From an uncultured Eubacterium sp. (GTDB lineage Bacteria > Bacillota > Clostridia > Oscillospirales > CAG-272), in NCBI GenBank assembly GCA_900544285.1, contig UQUT01000007.1, positions 1 to 64,000 on the forward strand: a stretch of 64,000 nt of DNA. The letters run 5' to 3'. Below the pieces are notes generated by a model, which worked only from the letters and a program-made list of their open reading frames with translations, did not search any database and was not told the DNA's origin. Made by a program: the position numbers and the translations under genes. Positions within the stretch are counted from its first letter, which is position 1. Each line of letters opens with the position of its first letter. Shown here piece by piece: positions 42,595 through 49,591 of the stretch.

Positions 42595-43386
42595 ATGGAT
42601 AGAAAAATTGCTGTGATAACGGGCGGCTCGCGCGGAATCGGACTTGAAACGGCGAAGGAGCTTTCAAAATCGTGTACCGTTTACGAGCTCAGCCGCAGGG
42701 GCGAAAGTCATGACGGGATAACGCATATTTCAGCCGACGTTTCGGACGAAAACGGTGTTGCCGCCGCGATAGATACCATAGTGGAAAAAGAGGGAAGAAT
42801 CGATATTCTCGTATGCTGTGCGGGTTTCGGGATATCCGGCGCCGTTGAATTTACGGATACCGCGGACGCAAAGCACCAGCTCGACGTAAACTTTTTCGGA
42901 ACGGTCAATGCGGTTCATGCCGTTCTGCCTCATATGAGAAAGGCGGGCGGTGGAAGGATAATCTGCGTCAGCTCCGTTGCGGGCGCAATACCGATACCGT
43001 TTCAGACGTATTACTCCGTATCAAAGGCGGCAATAAACTCATTTGTCCGCGCGCTTTCGGGAGAGGTCAAGCCTTACGGAATAAGCGTTTGCGCTGTTAT
43101 GCCGGGTGACACTCAAACGGGATTTACTGCGGCAAGAGAGAAAATTCATCGCGGAGATGAAGAATACGGCGGAAGAATATCCCGATCCGTTTCCGGAATG
43201 GAAAAGGACGAAATGTCGGGCGGAAGCGCGGCTTTGGCGGGAAAATTCATTGCAGAAAAGGCACTTGCGAAAAAGGCGCCTGCCGTATGTACGATAGGCT
43301 TCAAATATAAATTGTTTGTTTGGCTGTCACGCGTGCTTCCGCAGAATACCGTTACGAAAATGGTCAATATGATGTATGCAAAATAA
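42595..43386 (+). CDS. Short-chain dehydrogenase/reductase, KDSR-like candidate
   Basis: 263 aa Rossmann oxidoreductase. The cofactor motif is VITGGSRGIGLETAKEL, NAG-equivalent VCCAGFGISG, catalytic Ser in ICVSSVAGAIP, and YxxxK in YYSVSKAAINSF. A short hydrophobic C-terminal segment (FKYKLFVWLSRVLPQNTV) could touch the membrane, as in 3-ketosphinganine reductases. Coupled to the SPT-like gene with a 4-nt gap, it is well placed to reduce the 3-keto product. Sequence alone only shows a classical SDR; the substrate is inferred from the neighbour. Confidence 0.8.
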   Translation: MDRKIAVITGGSRGIGLETAKELSKSCTVYELSRRGESHDGITHISADVSDENGVAAAIDTIVEKEGRIDILVCCAGFGISGAVEFTDTADAKHQLDVNFFGTVNAVHAVLPHMRKAGGGRIICVSSVAGAIPIPFQTYYSVSKAAINSFVRALSGEVKPYGISVCAVMPGDTQTGFTAAREKIHRGDEEYGGRISRSVSGMEKDEMSGGSAALAGKFIAEKALAKKAPAVCTIGFKYKLFVWLSRVLPQNTVTKMVNMMYAK

Positions 43387-43393
43387 ATAATGA

Positions 43394-43434
43394 AAGGCAA
43401 TCGCGGTTTATCTCCTCCGCGGTTGCTTTTTATT
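43394..43434 (+). terminator. Intrinsic terminator of the SPT-like/SDR operon
   Basis: GCAATCGCGG (43397-43406) pairs with CCGCGGTTGC (43417-43426) with one G-U pair, followed by TTTTTATT. Confidence 0.85.
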
Positions 43435-43443
43435 ATATTTACC

Positions 43444-43472
43444 TTGACTTTTTCCGCGATATAAAATATAAT
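43444..43472 (+). promoter_or_regulatory. Predicted sigma-A promoter of deoD
   Basis: -35 TTGACT (43444-43449), 17-bp spacer, -10 TATAAT (43467-43472); leader of about 70 nt. Confidence 0.65.
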
Positions 43473-43486
43473 TGAATTATAATGAT

Positions 43487-43522
43487 GCCGCGGAAAGCCG
43501 CGGCTGTCGACGGCGAAGCCGT
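43487..43522 (+). other. Tandem hairpins in the deoD leader
   Basis: GCCGCGG-AAAG-CCGCGGC (43487-43504) is followed by ACGGC-GAA-GCCGT (43510-43522). The first begins only about 8 nt after the expected transcription start. There is no T-run. It may be a 5' stabilising structure or a regulatory leader. Confidence 0.5.
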
Positions 43523-43551
43523 AAAACAAAAACAATCAAGGAGGCTTGACT

Positions 43552-44268
43552 ATGGAAAATTATCCAACCCCTCATATCAAAGCGACACCGGGAGACTTCG
43601 GAAAAACCGTTCTTATGCCGGGTGACCCTCTCCGCGCAAAATTTATCGCGGAAACATTCCTCACGGACGCAAAGCTTGTCAACAACGTGCGCGGCGTGCA
43701 GGGATATACGGGATTTTACAAGGGTAAAAAGGTTTCCGTTATGGCAAGCGGAATGGGTATGCCCTCAATAGGCATTTACAGCTACGAACTTTACAGCTTT
43801 TTCGGAGTTGAAAGCATTATAAGAGTCGGATCTGCCGGCGGAATGACGGAAGGCGTCAAAATCCGCGACGTCGTGCTCGCGATGGGCGCATCGACAAATT
43901 CAAATTTCCAGGATCAGTACCTCGTTCCGGGTCATTTTTCAGCAATTGCAGATTTCGGAATGCTCACAAAGGCGTATGAAAACGCCGTAAAGCTCGGTGC
44001 GAACTGTGTTGTCGGCAATGTTCTTTCTTCAGATACTTTCTATACGGACGACATCACAGCGAGCGAAAAATGGCGCAAGCTCGGAATTCTTTGCGTTGAG
44101 ATGGAGAGCGCGGCTCTCTATATGACGGCGGCTCGTCTCGGCAAAAAAGCGCTTTCGATACTCACAATCTCCGATCATCTTCTCACAGGCGAGGCGACAA
44201 CCTCGGATGAAAGGCAGACCTCTTTTAAGCAGATGATGGAGATTGCTCTTGAAACTGCGGAGGAGTGA
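43552..44268 (+). CDS. deoD: Purine nucleoside phosphorylase, DeoD type
   Basis: 238 aa hexameric NP-I family enzyme that splits purine (deoxy)nucleosides with phosphate. Signatures are TPHIKATPGDFGKTVLMPGDPLRAK, MPSIGIYSYELY, IRVGSAGGM and LCVEMESAALY, with the catalytic Asp in TISDHLLTGE. ATG 43552 has AAGGAGG at 43538-43544; the TTG six bases upstream overlaps that SD region. It serves nucleoside salvage. The next gene, a lipoprotein, follows by 13 nt. Confidence 0.96.
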   Translation: MENYPTPHIKATPGDFGKTVLMPGDPLRAKFIAETFLTDAKLVNNVRGVQGYTGFYKGKKVSVMASGMGMPSIGIYSYELYSFFGVESIIRVGSAGGMTEGVKIRDVVLAMGASTNSNFQDQYLVPGHFSAIADFGMLTKAYENAVKLGANCVVGNVLSSDTFYTDDITASEKWRKLGILCVEMESAALYMTAARLGKKALSILTISDHLLTGEATTSDERQTSFKQMMEIALETAEE

Positions 44269-44281
44269 TTTAGGCATTATC

Positions 44282-44746
44282 ATGAAAAAGTCGTTTATAT
44301 TTTTGCTTGCGTTCGCGCTTATCTTTGTGTTTGTTTCATGCGGAACGCAGGCGGGAGGAAAGCCCTCCAAAAATCTGAAATTCGGCGGAAAGGAACTTAC
44401 TCTCAAATATGTTTCATCCGAGGAGACCGAGGACGGAACAAAAGTTGACGTTTACAAAAAGGGCAAGGACGAATTCAGATATATTTGTGACGAGGATGTT
44501 CTTTATTCAATACACATCGCATCATATTCGGGTCACGACACATCGGACATAGCTCTTGCATCCTTTGTCAGCATGCTTTCCGGGATAATTGATATCGAAG
44601 ATTATAACGTTGATATTTACGAAGAACCGGAGGGACGTCACAAAATGGTATTCAAAAAGCTCGATGGCAAAGACGCTCCGTATTCCGAGGTCAACGCGGA
44701 TATTCCTTGTTCCAAAGGCGAAGCGGAAATTACTTTCGCTAAATGA
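44282..44746 (+). CDS. Small lipoprotein of unknown function
   Basis: 154 aa from ATG 44282. The signal peptide KKSFIFLLAFALIFVFVSC ends in a lipobox (C20). The mature part is hydrophilic and beta-rich: LKFGGKELTLKYVSSEETEDG, VDVYKKGKDEFRYIC, and DIEDYNVDIYEEPEG. I recognise no domain. It lies 13 nt after deoD and shares its strong terminator, so it may be co-expressed, but the SD is poor. Surface-anchored; role unknown. Confidence 0.75.
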   Translation: MKKSFIFLLAFALIFVFVSCGTQAGGKPSKNLKFGGKELTLKYVSSEETEDGTKVDVYKKGKDEFRYICDEDVLYSIHIASYSGHDTSDIALASFVSMLSGIIDIEDYNVDIYEEPEGRHKMVFKKLDGKDAPYSEVNADIPCSKGEAEITFAK

Positions 44747-44780
44747 GCTTCCGGAAAAACGTATAAATCAAACATTGATG

Positions 44781-44814
44781 AAAAACGCCGCGGCGATATT
44801 GCCGCGGCGTTTTT
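44781..44814 (+). terminator. Strong intrinsic terminator of deoD-lipoprotein
   Basis: ACGCCGCGGC (44785-44794) and GCCGCGGCGT (44801-44810) form a 10-bp GC stem with a 6-nt loop, followed by TTTT. Confidence 0.92.
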
Positions 44815-44906
44815 GTATATAAAAATAAGGTAAATAATGCTTTTAATAAATATTCCGCTTCCGGAAAAAATAATCTCAAAGCTATATTTTCGGAAAGGAA
44901 ATTATT

Positions 44907-45353
44907 TTGGATATAAACGAAAAAGAATATAAAAAGTATTGTGCCGGAAAGGCAAAAAAGTCGCCGGTTTTCAAGAATACGTTTGCGGCTTTTGTCTGCG
45001 GCGGGGCGATATGTGCTTTTGCAGAGGTACTCAAAATGCTGTACGGGATGACATCGCTTCCGGAAGAAACCGTCAAAATGCTTGTCCCCGTTACGCTTGT
45101 TTTTCTTGCTGCTCTTGCAACCGGACTCGGTGTTTTTGACGATTTTGCGAAGTTTGCCGGTGCAGGAACGCTCGTCCCGATAACGGGCTTTGCAAATGCT
45201 GTTGTCTCGCCCGCTATGGACGACAAAAGCGAGGGTCTTATTATGGGAGTCGGCGCGAAAATGTTTACGGTCGCAGGACCCGTCATTGTTTACGGGGTCG
45301 TTTCCTCCGCCGTTTACGGAGTTATATATTGGCTTTGCGGGGTGCTGTCATGA
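44907..45353 (+). CDS. spoVAC: Stage V sporulation protein AC
   Basis: 148 aa membrane protein with about four helices. It forms part of the SpoVA channel in the spore inner membrane that moves Ca-dipicolinate in during sporulation and out at germination; SpoVAC itself has been described as a mechanosensitive channel in Bacillus. Recognisable segments are NTFAAFVCGGAICAFAEVL, GLGVFDDFAKFAGAGTLVPI and NAVVSPAMDDKSEG. The start is TTG 44907 with AAAGGA at 44894-44899. Its stop overlaps spoVAD. Forespore (sigma-G) control is expected, but I found no convincing promoter. Confidence 0.92.
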   Translation: MDINEKEYKKYCAGKAKKSPVFKNTFAAFVCGGAICAFAEVLKMLYGMTSLPEETVKMLVPVTLVFLAALATGLGVFDDFAKFAGAGTLVPITGFANAVVSPAMDDKSEGLIMGVGAKMFTVAGPVIVYGVVSSAVYGVIYWLCGVLS

Positions 45354-46351
45354 GGGTTAAGAAATTAAATGAAAAGCCGTCACTTGTCGGCTGTGGCTCG
45401 GTTGCCGGGAAAAGAGAAAGCGAAGGTCCGCTTTCGGACGATTTTGACATCCACGATAAGGGCGAGCATTTCGGCATGAACACATGGGAGAAGGCGGAAA
45501 GCGAAATGCAGAGGATTGCGCTCAATACTGCACTTGCAAAGGCAAAACTGGGGGCGGGGGCGGTTGAGGCGGTGTTTGCCGGCGATTTGCAGAATCAATG
45601 TGTCAGCTCGGTTTTCGGACTTGCCGATTTCGGCGTTCCGTATTTCGGACTTTACAGCGCGTGTTCAACCTTTGCGGAAGCTCTTATGCTTTCCGCAATG
45701 CTTGTCGACAGCGGAAAATTCAGCGCATGCGCGGCGGTTACGTCATCTCATTTCTGCGCGGCGGAACGTCAGTACCGTTTTCCGCTTGAATACGGCGGAC
45801 AACGTACACCGACGGCTCAGCGAACCGTGACGGGTGCCGGTGCTGCGATAGTAAGCTCGGCGAACGGAAATTTTCCGCGCATAACGGAGGTCATGCCGGG
45901 ACGCATAGTAAACAAAGGTATAAAGGATGCAAACAACATGGGCGCAGCAATGGCACCTGCGGCAATCGATACGATACGCGATTATTTCAACGAAACCGGA
46001 CATTCGCCGAAGGATTTTGACCTTATCCTGACGGGTGATCTCGGCGTCGAGGGGCATGCAATAGTGCTTGAATATCTCCTCCGCTATGGGATTGACATAA
46101 GAGAAAATTATAACGACTGCGGGCTCATGATATATGATATAAACCGTCAGGATATGCACGCGGGCGGGTCTGGGTGCGGGTGCAGTGCCTCGGTTATATG
46201 CGGACACATAATGAAAAGGTTTGAAAAATGCGAGCTGAAAAATGTACTTTATATCGCAACAGGGGCGCTTATGAGCCCGTCGACGTCAAAGCAGGGACTT
46301 TCAATTCCCGGAATAGCTCACCTTGTTAGAATTGAGGCGGAAGGGAGGTAA
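45350..46351 (+). CDS. spoVAD: Stage V sporulation protein AD
   Basis: 333 aa from ATG 45350, overlapping the spoVAC stop. It has a thiolase-like fold used to bind dipicolinic acid rather than for catalysis. Typical segments are LSDDFDIHDKGEHFGMNTWEKAES, FGLYSACSTFAEALML, AAVTSSHFCAAERQYRFPLEYGGQR, LTGDLGVEGHAIV and AGGSGCGCSASV. Length matches the family (about 335). It supplies DPA to the SpoVA channel made with AC and AE. A 21-nt longer frame exists but lacks a proper start context. Confidence 0.95.
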   Translation: MRVKKLNEKPSLVGCGSVAGKRESEGPLSDDFDIHDKGEHFGMNTWEKAESEMQRIALNTALAKAKLGAGAVEAVFAGDLQNQCVSSVFGLADFGVPYFGLYSACSTFAEALMLSAMLVDSGKFSACAAVTSSHFCAAERQYRFPLEYGGQRTPTAQRTVTGAGAAIVSSANGNFPRITEVMPGRIVNKGIKDANNMGAAMAPAAIDTIRDYFNETGHSPKDFDLILTGDLGVEGHAIVLEYLLRYGIDIRENYNDCGLMIYDINRQDMHAGGSGCGCSASVICGHIMKRFEKCELKNVLYIATGALMSPSTSKQGLSIPGIAHLVRIEAEGR

Positions 46352-46356
46352 AAGCT

Positions 46357-46713
46357 ATGGAATTTTTATGGGCATTTATAATCGGCGGGGCTTTTTGCTC
46401 CGCTGCGCAGATATTGATAGACACAACAAAGCTCACTCCCGCGAGGATACTTGTTTTATACGTCACGCTCGGAGTTGTGCTGACAGCTGTCGGCATATAC
46501 AAGCCGATTGTCGACTTTGCGGGTTGCGGAGCGACGACGCCATTGCTCGGATTCGGATATTCGCTTGCGGACGGTGTTCGCAAGGCTGTCGACAAAAGCG
46601 GACTCATCGGAGCACTGACCGGGGGACTTACGGGTACCTCCGCGGGTATCGGCGCCGCGATAGTTTTCGGATATCTTATAACGCTTGTCTTCAAGGGAAA
46701 ACCGAGAGACTGA
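46357..46713 (+). CDS. spoVAE: Stage V sporulation protein AE
   Basis: 118 aa membrane protein with about four helices. It resembles SpoVAC and SpoVAE(b): FLWAFIIGGAFCSAAQILIDTT, KPIVDFAGCGATTPLLGFGYSLADGV, and a Gly-rich GALTGGLTGTSAGIGAA helix. It completes the three-gene spoVAC-AD-AE unit, the minimal SpoVA set seen in many Clostridia, in contrast to the seven-gene Bacillus operon. A UUCG-loop terminator follows at once. Confidence 0.92.
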   Translation: MEFLWAFIIGGAFCSAAQILIDTTKLTPARILVLYVTLGVVLTAVGIYKPIVDFAGCGATTPLLGFGYSLADGVRKAVDKSGLIGALTGGLTGTSAGIGAAIVFGYLITLVFKGKPRD

Positions 46714-46714
46714 A

Positions 46715-46743
46715 AAAAATGACCGCTTCGGCGGTCGTTTTTT
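46715..46743 (+). terminator. UUCG-tetraloop terminator of the spoVA operon
   Basis: GACCGC-TTCG-GCGGTC (46721-46736) followed by GTTTTTTG. Confidence 0.92.
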
Positions 46744-46897
46744 GTGCAGACGGGCGGATTTGTCTGTATTTTGTTCAAAAAACGTGCGGTGACCGATTTT
46801 CCGTCACGTGCGGGTTACTGTCTGTTTTCAAAGCGTGCGTAACAGGATATACTTTCTGTTGTAAGAACAAAAATTTTTTTACAGGAGGGCAAAAATC

Positions 46898-47491
46898 ATG
46901 AGGTCTGTGACACCTATGAAAATTGCAAAATTCGGTTATATAACGGTTTCCGTACTCTGGTGCGCGCTTGGAATTGTACTCATCGCAATGCCGGATATAT
47001 CGGCTTCCGTTTTGGGAATCACACTTGGAATAATGACGATGATATTCGGAATTGTAAAACTCGTCGGGTATTTTTCCCGCGATCTGTTCCGCCTTGCGTT
47101 TCAGTATGACCTTGCAACAGGATTTCTTCTTCTCGTGCTCGGAACGGTGCTTCTGATATATCCTGAGCATGTGATCGCATTTTTCTGCACGGTATTCGGA
47201 ATTCTCGTGCTTGCGGACGGACTTTTCAAAATTCAGATAGCGTTCGACGCAAAGCGCTTCGGAATAAGAAAATGGTGGATGATACTTTCCGCCGCTGTGC
47301 TTGCGATTGTTTTCGGAGGGATTGTTATATTCAGCTCGCTCGGAAACTGGAGCGCGATGTCCGTCATGCTCGGGCTTGCGCTTCTGTTTGAAGGACTGCT
47401 CAATATATGCACGGTGATAACGGCGGTGAAGATAATCCGCAATCAGAGACCGGATATAATCGAAGTTGGCTATACGGAAAGGAAGGACTGA
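46898..47491 (+). CDS. DUF308/HdeD-like membrane protein
   Basis: 197 aa with about six membrane helices arranged as repeated hairpins, e.g. ALGIVLIAMPDISASVLGI, FLLLVLGTVLLIYPEHVIAF and AAVLAIVFGGIVIFSSLG; the recurrent G-x-x-L-x-x-P pattern is characteristic of HdeD/DUF308. AGGAGGG (46883-46889) supports ATG 46898. HdeD helps acid resistance in E. coli; in Firmicutes the role is unknown. It opens a tight operon with an MMPL transporter, 6 nt apart. Confidence 0.85.
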   Translation: MRSVTPMKIAKFGYITVSVLWCALGIVLIAMPDISASVLGITLGIMTMIFGIVKLVGYFSRDLFRLAFQYDLATGFLLLVLGTVLLIYPEHVIAFFCTVFGILVLADGLFKIQIAFDAKRFGIRKWWMILSAAVLAIVFGGIVIFSSLGNWSAMSVMLGLALLFEGLLNICTVITAVKIIRNQRPDIIEVGYTERKD

Positions 47492-47497
47492 TATTTC

Positions 47498-49588
47498 ATG
47501 CGTTTTTCAAGAGCGGTTGTAAAATACCGCGTGCTGATACTCATTCTCGCCGTTTTTCTGCTTGTGCCCTCGGTCATAGGCATGATAAACGTGAGAATAA
47601 ATTATGATATGCTCGACTATCTGCCGTCCGATATGGATACGGTAATCGGGCAGAATGAGCTTCTGAAAGAATTCGGCAAAGGCGCGTTTTCGCTTATAGT
47701 TATTGAAGATATGCCGGCGAAGGACGTCGCAAAGCTGACGGAAAAAATAAAAGCGGTTGACCATGTGGAAACCGTTCTTTGGTATAATTCCATAGCCGAT
47801 ATATCCATACCGATGGAGATTATTCCGGAGGAAATTTACAGCGAATTCAATCGCGGAAACTCAACTATGATGGCTGTATTCTTTGACAGCGCCACGTCGG
47901 CTGACGTCACAATGGACGCGATAAGAGAGATACGTTCAATTGCGGGCAAGCAATGCTTTGTTTCGGGAATGTCGGCGCTCGTCACTGACCTGAAAGACCT
48001 TTGCGAAAAGGAAGAGCCGATATATGTCGGTATCGCGGTTGTGCTTGCGCTTCTTGCGATGATGCTTTTCCTTGACGGATGGCTCGTCCCTTTTGTATTC
48101 CTTGCGTCAATCGGAATGATGGTTCTTCTCAACCTCGGAACAAATTACTTTCTCGGCGAAATCTCATATATAACAAAGGCTCTTTCCGCCGTGCTTCAGC
48201 TTGCGGTAACGATGGACTATTCGATATTCCTCTGGCACAGCTATAACGAGCAGAGAGAGCGTTTTGACGATAACAAAGAGGCGATGGCATACGCCATAAA
48301 CGAAACGCTGACAAGCGTTATCGGCAGCTCCGTGACGACTGTTGCGGGCTTTGCCGCCCTTTGCTTTATGAGCTTTACACTCGGCAGAGACCTCGGCATA
48401 GTAATGGCGAAGGGCGTTGTTCTGGGCGTTCTCGGATGTGTTACGGTTCTTCCCGCAATGATCCTTCTTCTTGACAAGCCTCTGCAGAAAACGAAGCACA
48501 AGTCAATCATTCCCGACATGAAGAAAGTTGCGTCGGGCGTAACAAAGAAATTCCCGATATTCCTCTGCGTGTTTGCTCTACTTATTGCTCCCGCGTTTTA
48601 CGGCTATAAAAAGGCAAACAGCGAGGTCTATTATGACATGGGTCAGTGCCTGCCGGAGGATATGGAATACGTAATTGCAAACTCAAAGCTCTCGGAGGAT
48701 TTCAACATAGCGTCGACGCATATGGTGCTTGTCGACGCAAGCCTGTCCGGCAGGAGCGTCCGTTCGATGATAAAGGAAATGGAAAAGGTGGACGGAGTCA
48801 AGTATGTGCTCGGACTTGAAACGGTTGTCGGCTCTGCTGTGCCGGAGGAAATCCTTCCCGAAAGCATACTAAGTATACTCAAAAGCGATAAATGGGAACT
48901 GTTGCTTATAAATTCCGAATATAAGGTCGCAAGCGACGCCGTAAACGGACAGATAACCGAGCTGAACAGGATAATCAAAAAATATGATCCCTCGGCAATG
49001 CTCATAGGCGAGGCACCCTGCATGAAGGATATGATCGAAACGACGGACAGAGACTTCCAGATTGTTAACGCTGTTTCCATAATAGCGATATTCATTATAA
49101 TCGCGATAGTTGAAAAGAGCATAAGCCTGCCGTTTATTCTTATAAGCGTAATTGAGCTTGCGATATTCATAAATCTTGGCATACCGCATTATGCGGGACA
49201 GTCGCTTCCGTTCATCGCGCCCATATGTATCAGCACGATACAGCTCGGCGCCACGGTCGACTATGCAATCCTTATGACAACAAGATACAAGGCGGAGCGT
49301 ATATCAGGAAAAGACAAACGCACTTCCGTAACGACGGCGCTTGCGACGTCGATACCTTCGATAATAGTTTCCGGCATGGGACTTTTCGCCGCAACGTTCG
49401 GCGTTGCAATCTATTCGGATATAGATATCATCAGCTCAATGTGTATGCTGATGGCAAGAGGTGCGGTTATAAGTATGCTTTGTGTCATATTCATTCTTCC
49501 GGCGTTGCTCATGCTTTTTGATAAGCTGATATGCGCAACGACGCTCGGAATGGGCAAAGAGAAAACACAGCCTGCAAGGGAGGAGTAA
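47498..49588 (+). CDS. MMPL/RND-superfamily membrane transporter
   Basis: 696 aa. There are two homologous halves, each with one helix, an extracytoplasmic domain and a five-helix bundle: LRVLILILAVFLLVPSV start, TMDYSIFLWHSYNEQRERF in half one and LGATVDYAILMTTRYKAER in half two. The aspartates in TMDYS and ATVDYA match the proton-relay motif of MMPL proteins. MMPL proteins move lipids or other hydrophobic molecules. Length is at the short end of the family. The gene for a secreted heptad-repeat protein follows by 3 nt. Confidence 0.92.
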   Translation: MRFSRAVVKYRVLILILAVFLLVPSVIGMINVRINYDMLDYLPSDMDTVIGQNELLKEFGKGAFSLIVIEDMPAKDVAKLTEKIKAVDHVETVLWYNSIADISIPMEIIPEEIYSEFNRGNSTMMAVFFDSATSADVTMDAIREIRSIAGKQCFVSGMSALVTDLKDLCEKEEPIYVGIAVVLALLAMMLFLDGWLVPFVFLASIGMMVLLNLGTNYFLGEISYITKALSAVLQLAVTMDYSIFLWHSYNEQRERFDDNKEAMAYAINETLTSVIGSSVTTVAGFAALCFMSFTLGRDLGIVMAKGVVLGVLGCVTVLPAMILLLDKPLQKTKHKSIIPDMKKVASGVTKKFPIFLCVFALLIAPAFYGYKKANSEVYYDMGQCLPEDMEYVIANSKLSEDFNIASTHMVLVDASLSGRSVRSMIKEMEKVDGVKYVLGLETVVGSAVPEEILPESILSILKSDKWELLLINSEYKVASDAVNGQITELNRIIKKYDPSAMLIGEAPCMKDMIETTDRDFQIVNAVSIIAIFIIIAIVEKSISLPFILISVIELAIFINLGIPHYAGQSLPFIAPICISTIQLGATVDYAILMTTRYKAERISGKDKRTSVTTALATSIPSIIVSGMGLFAATFGVAIYSDIDIISSMCMLMARGAVISMLCVIFILPALLMLFDKLICATTLGMGKEKTQPAREE

Positions 49589-49591
49589 ATC

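Noticed and set aside
46323..46901. 192-codon frame overlapping spoVAE
   Set aside because: Different frame of spoVAE continuing through its terminator; rich in Cys/Arg, no family resemblance.
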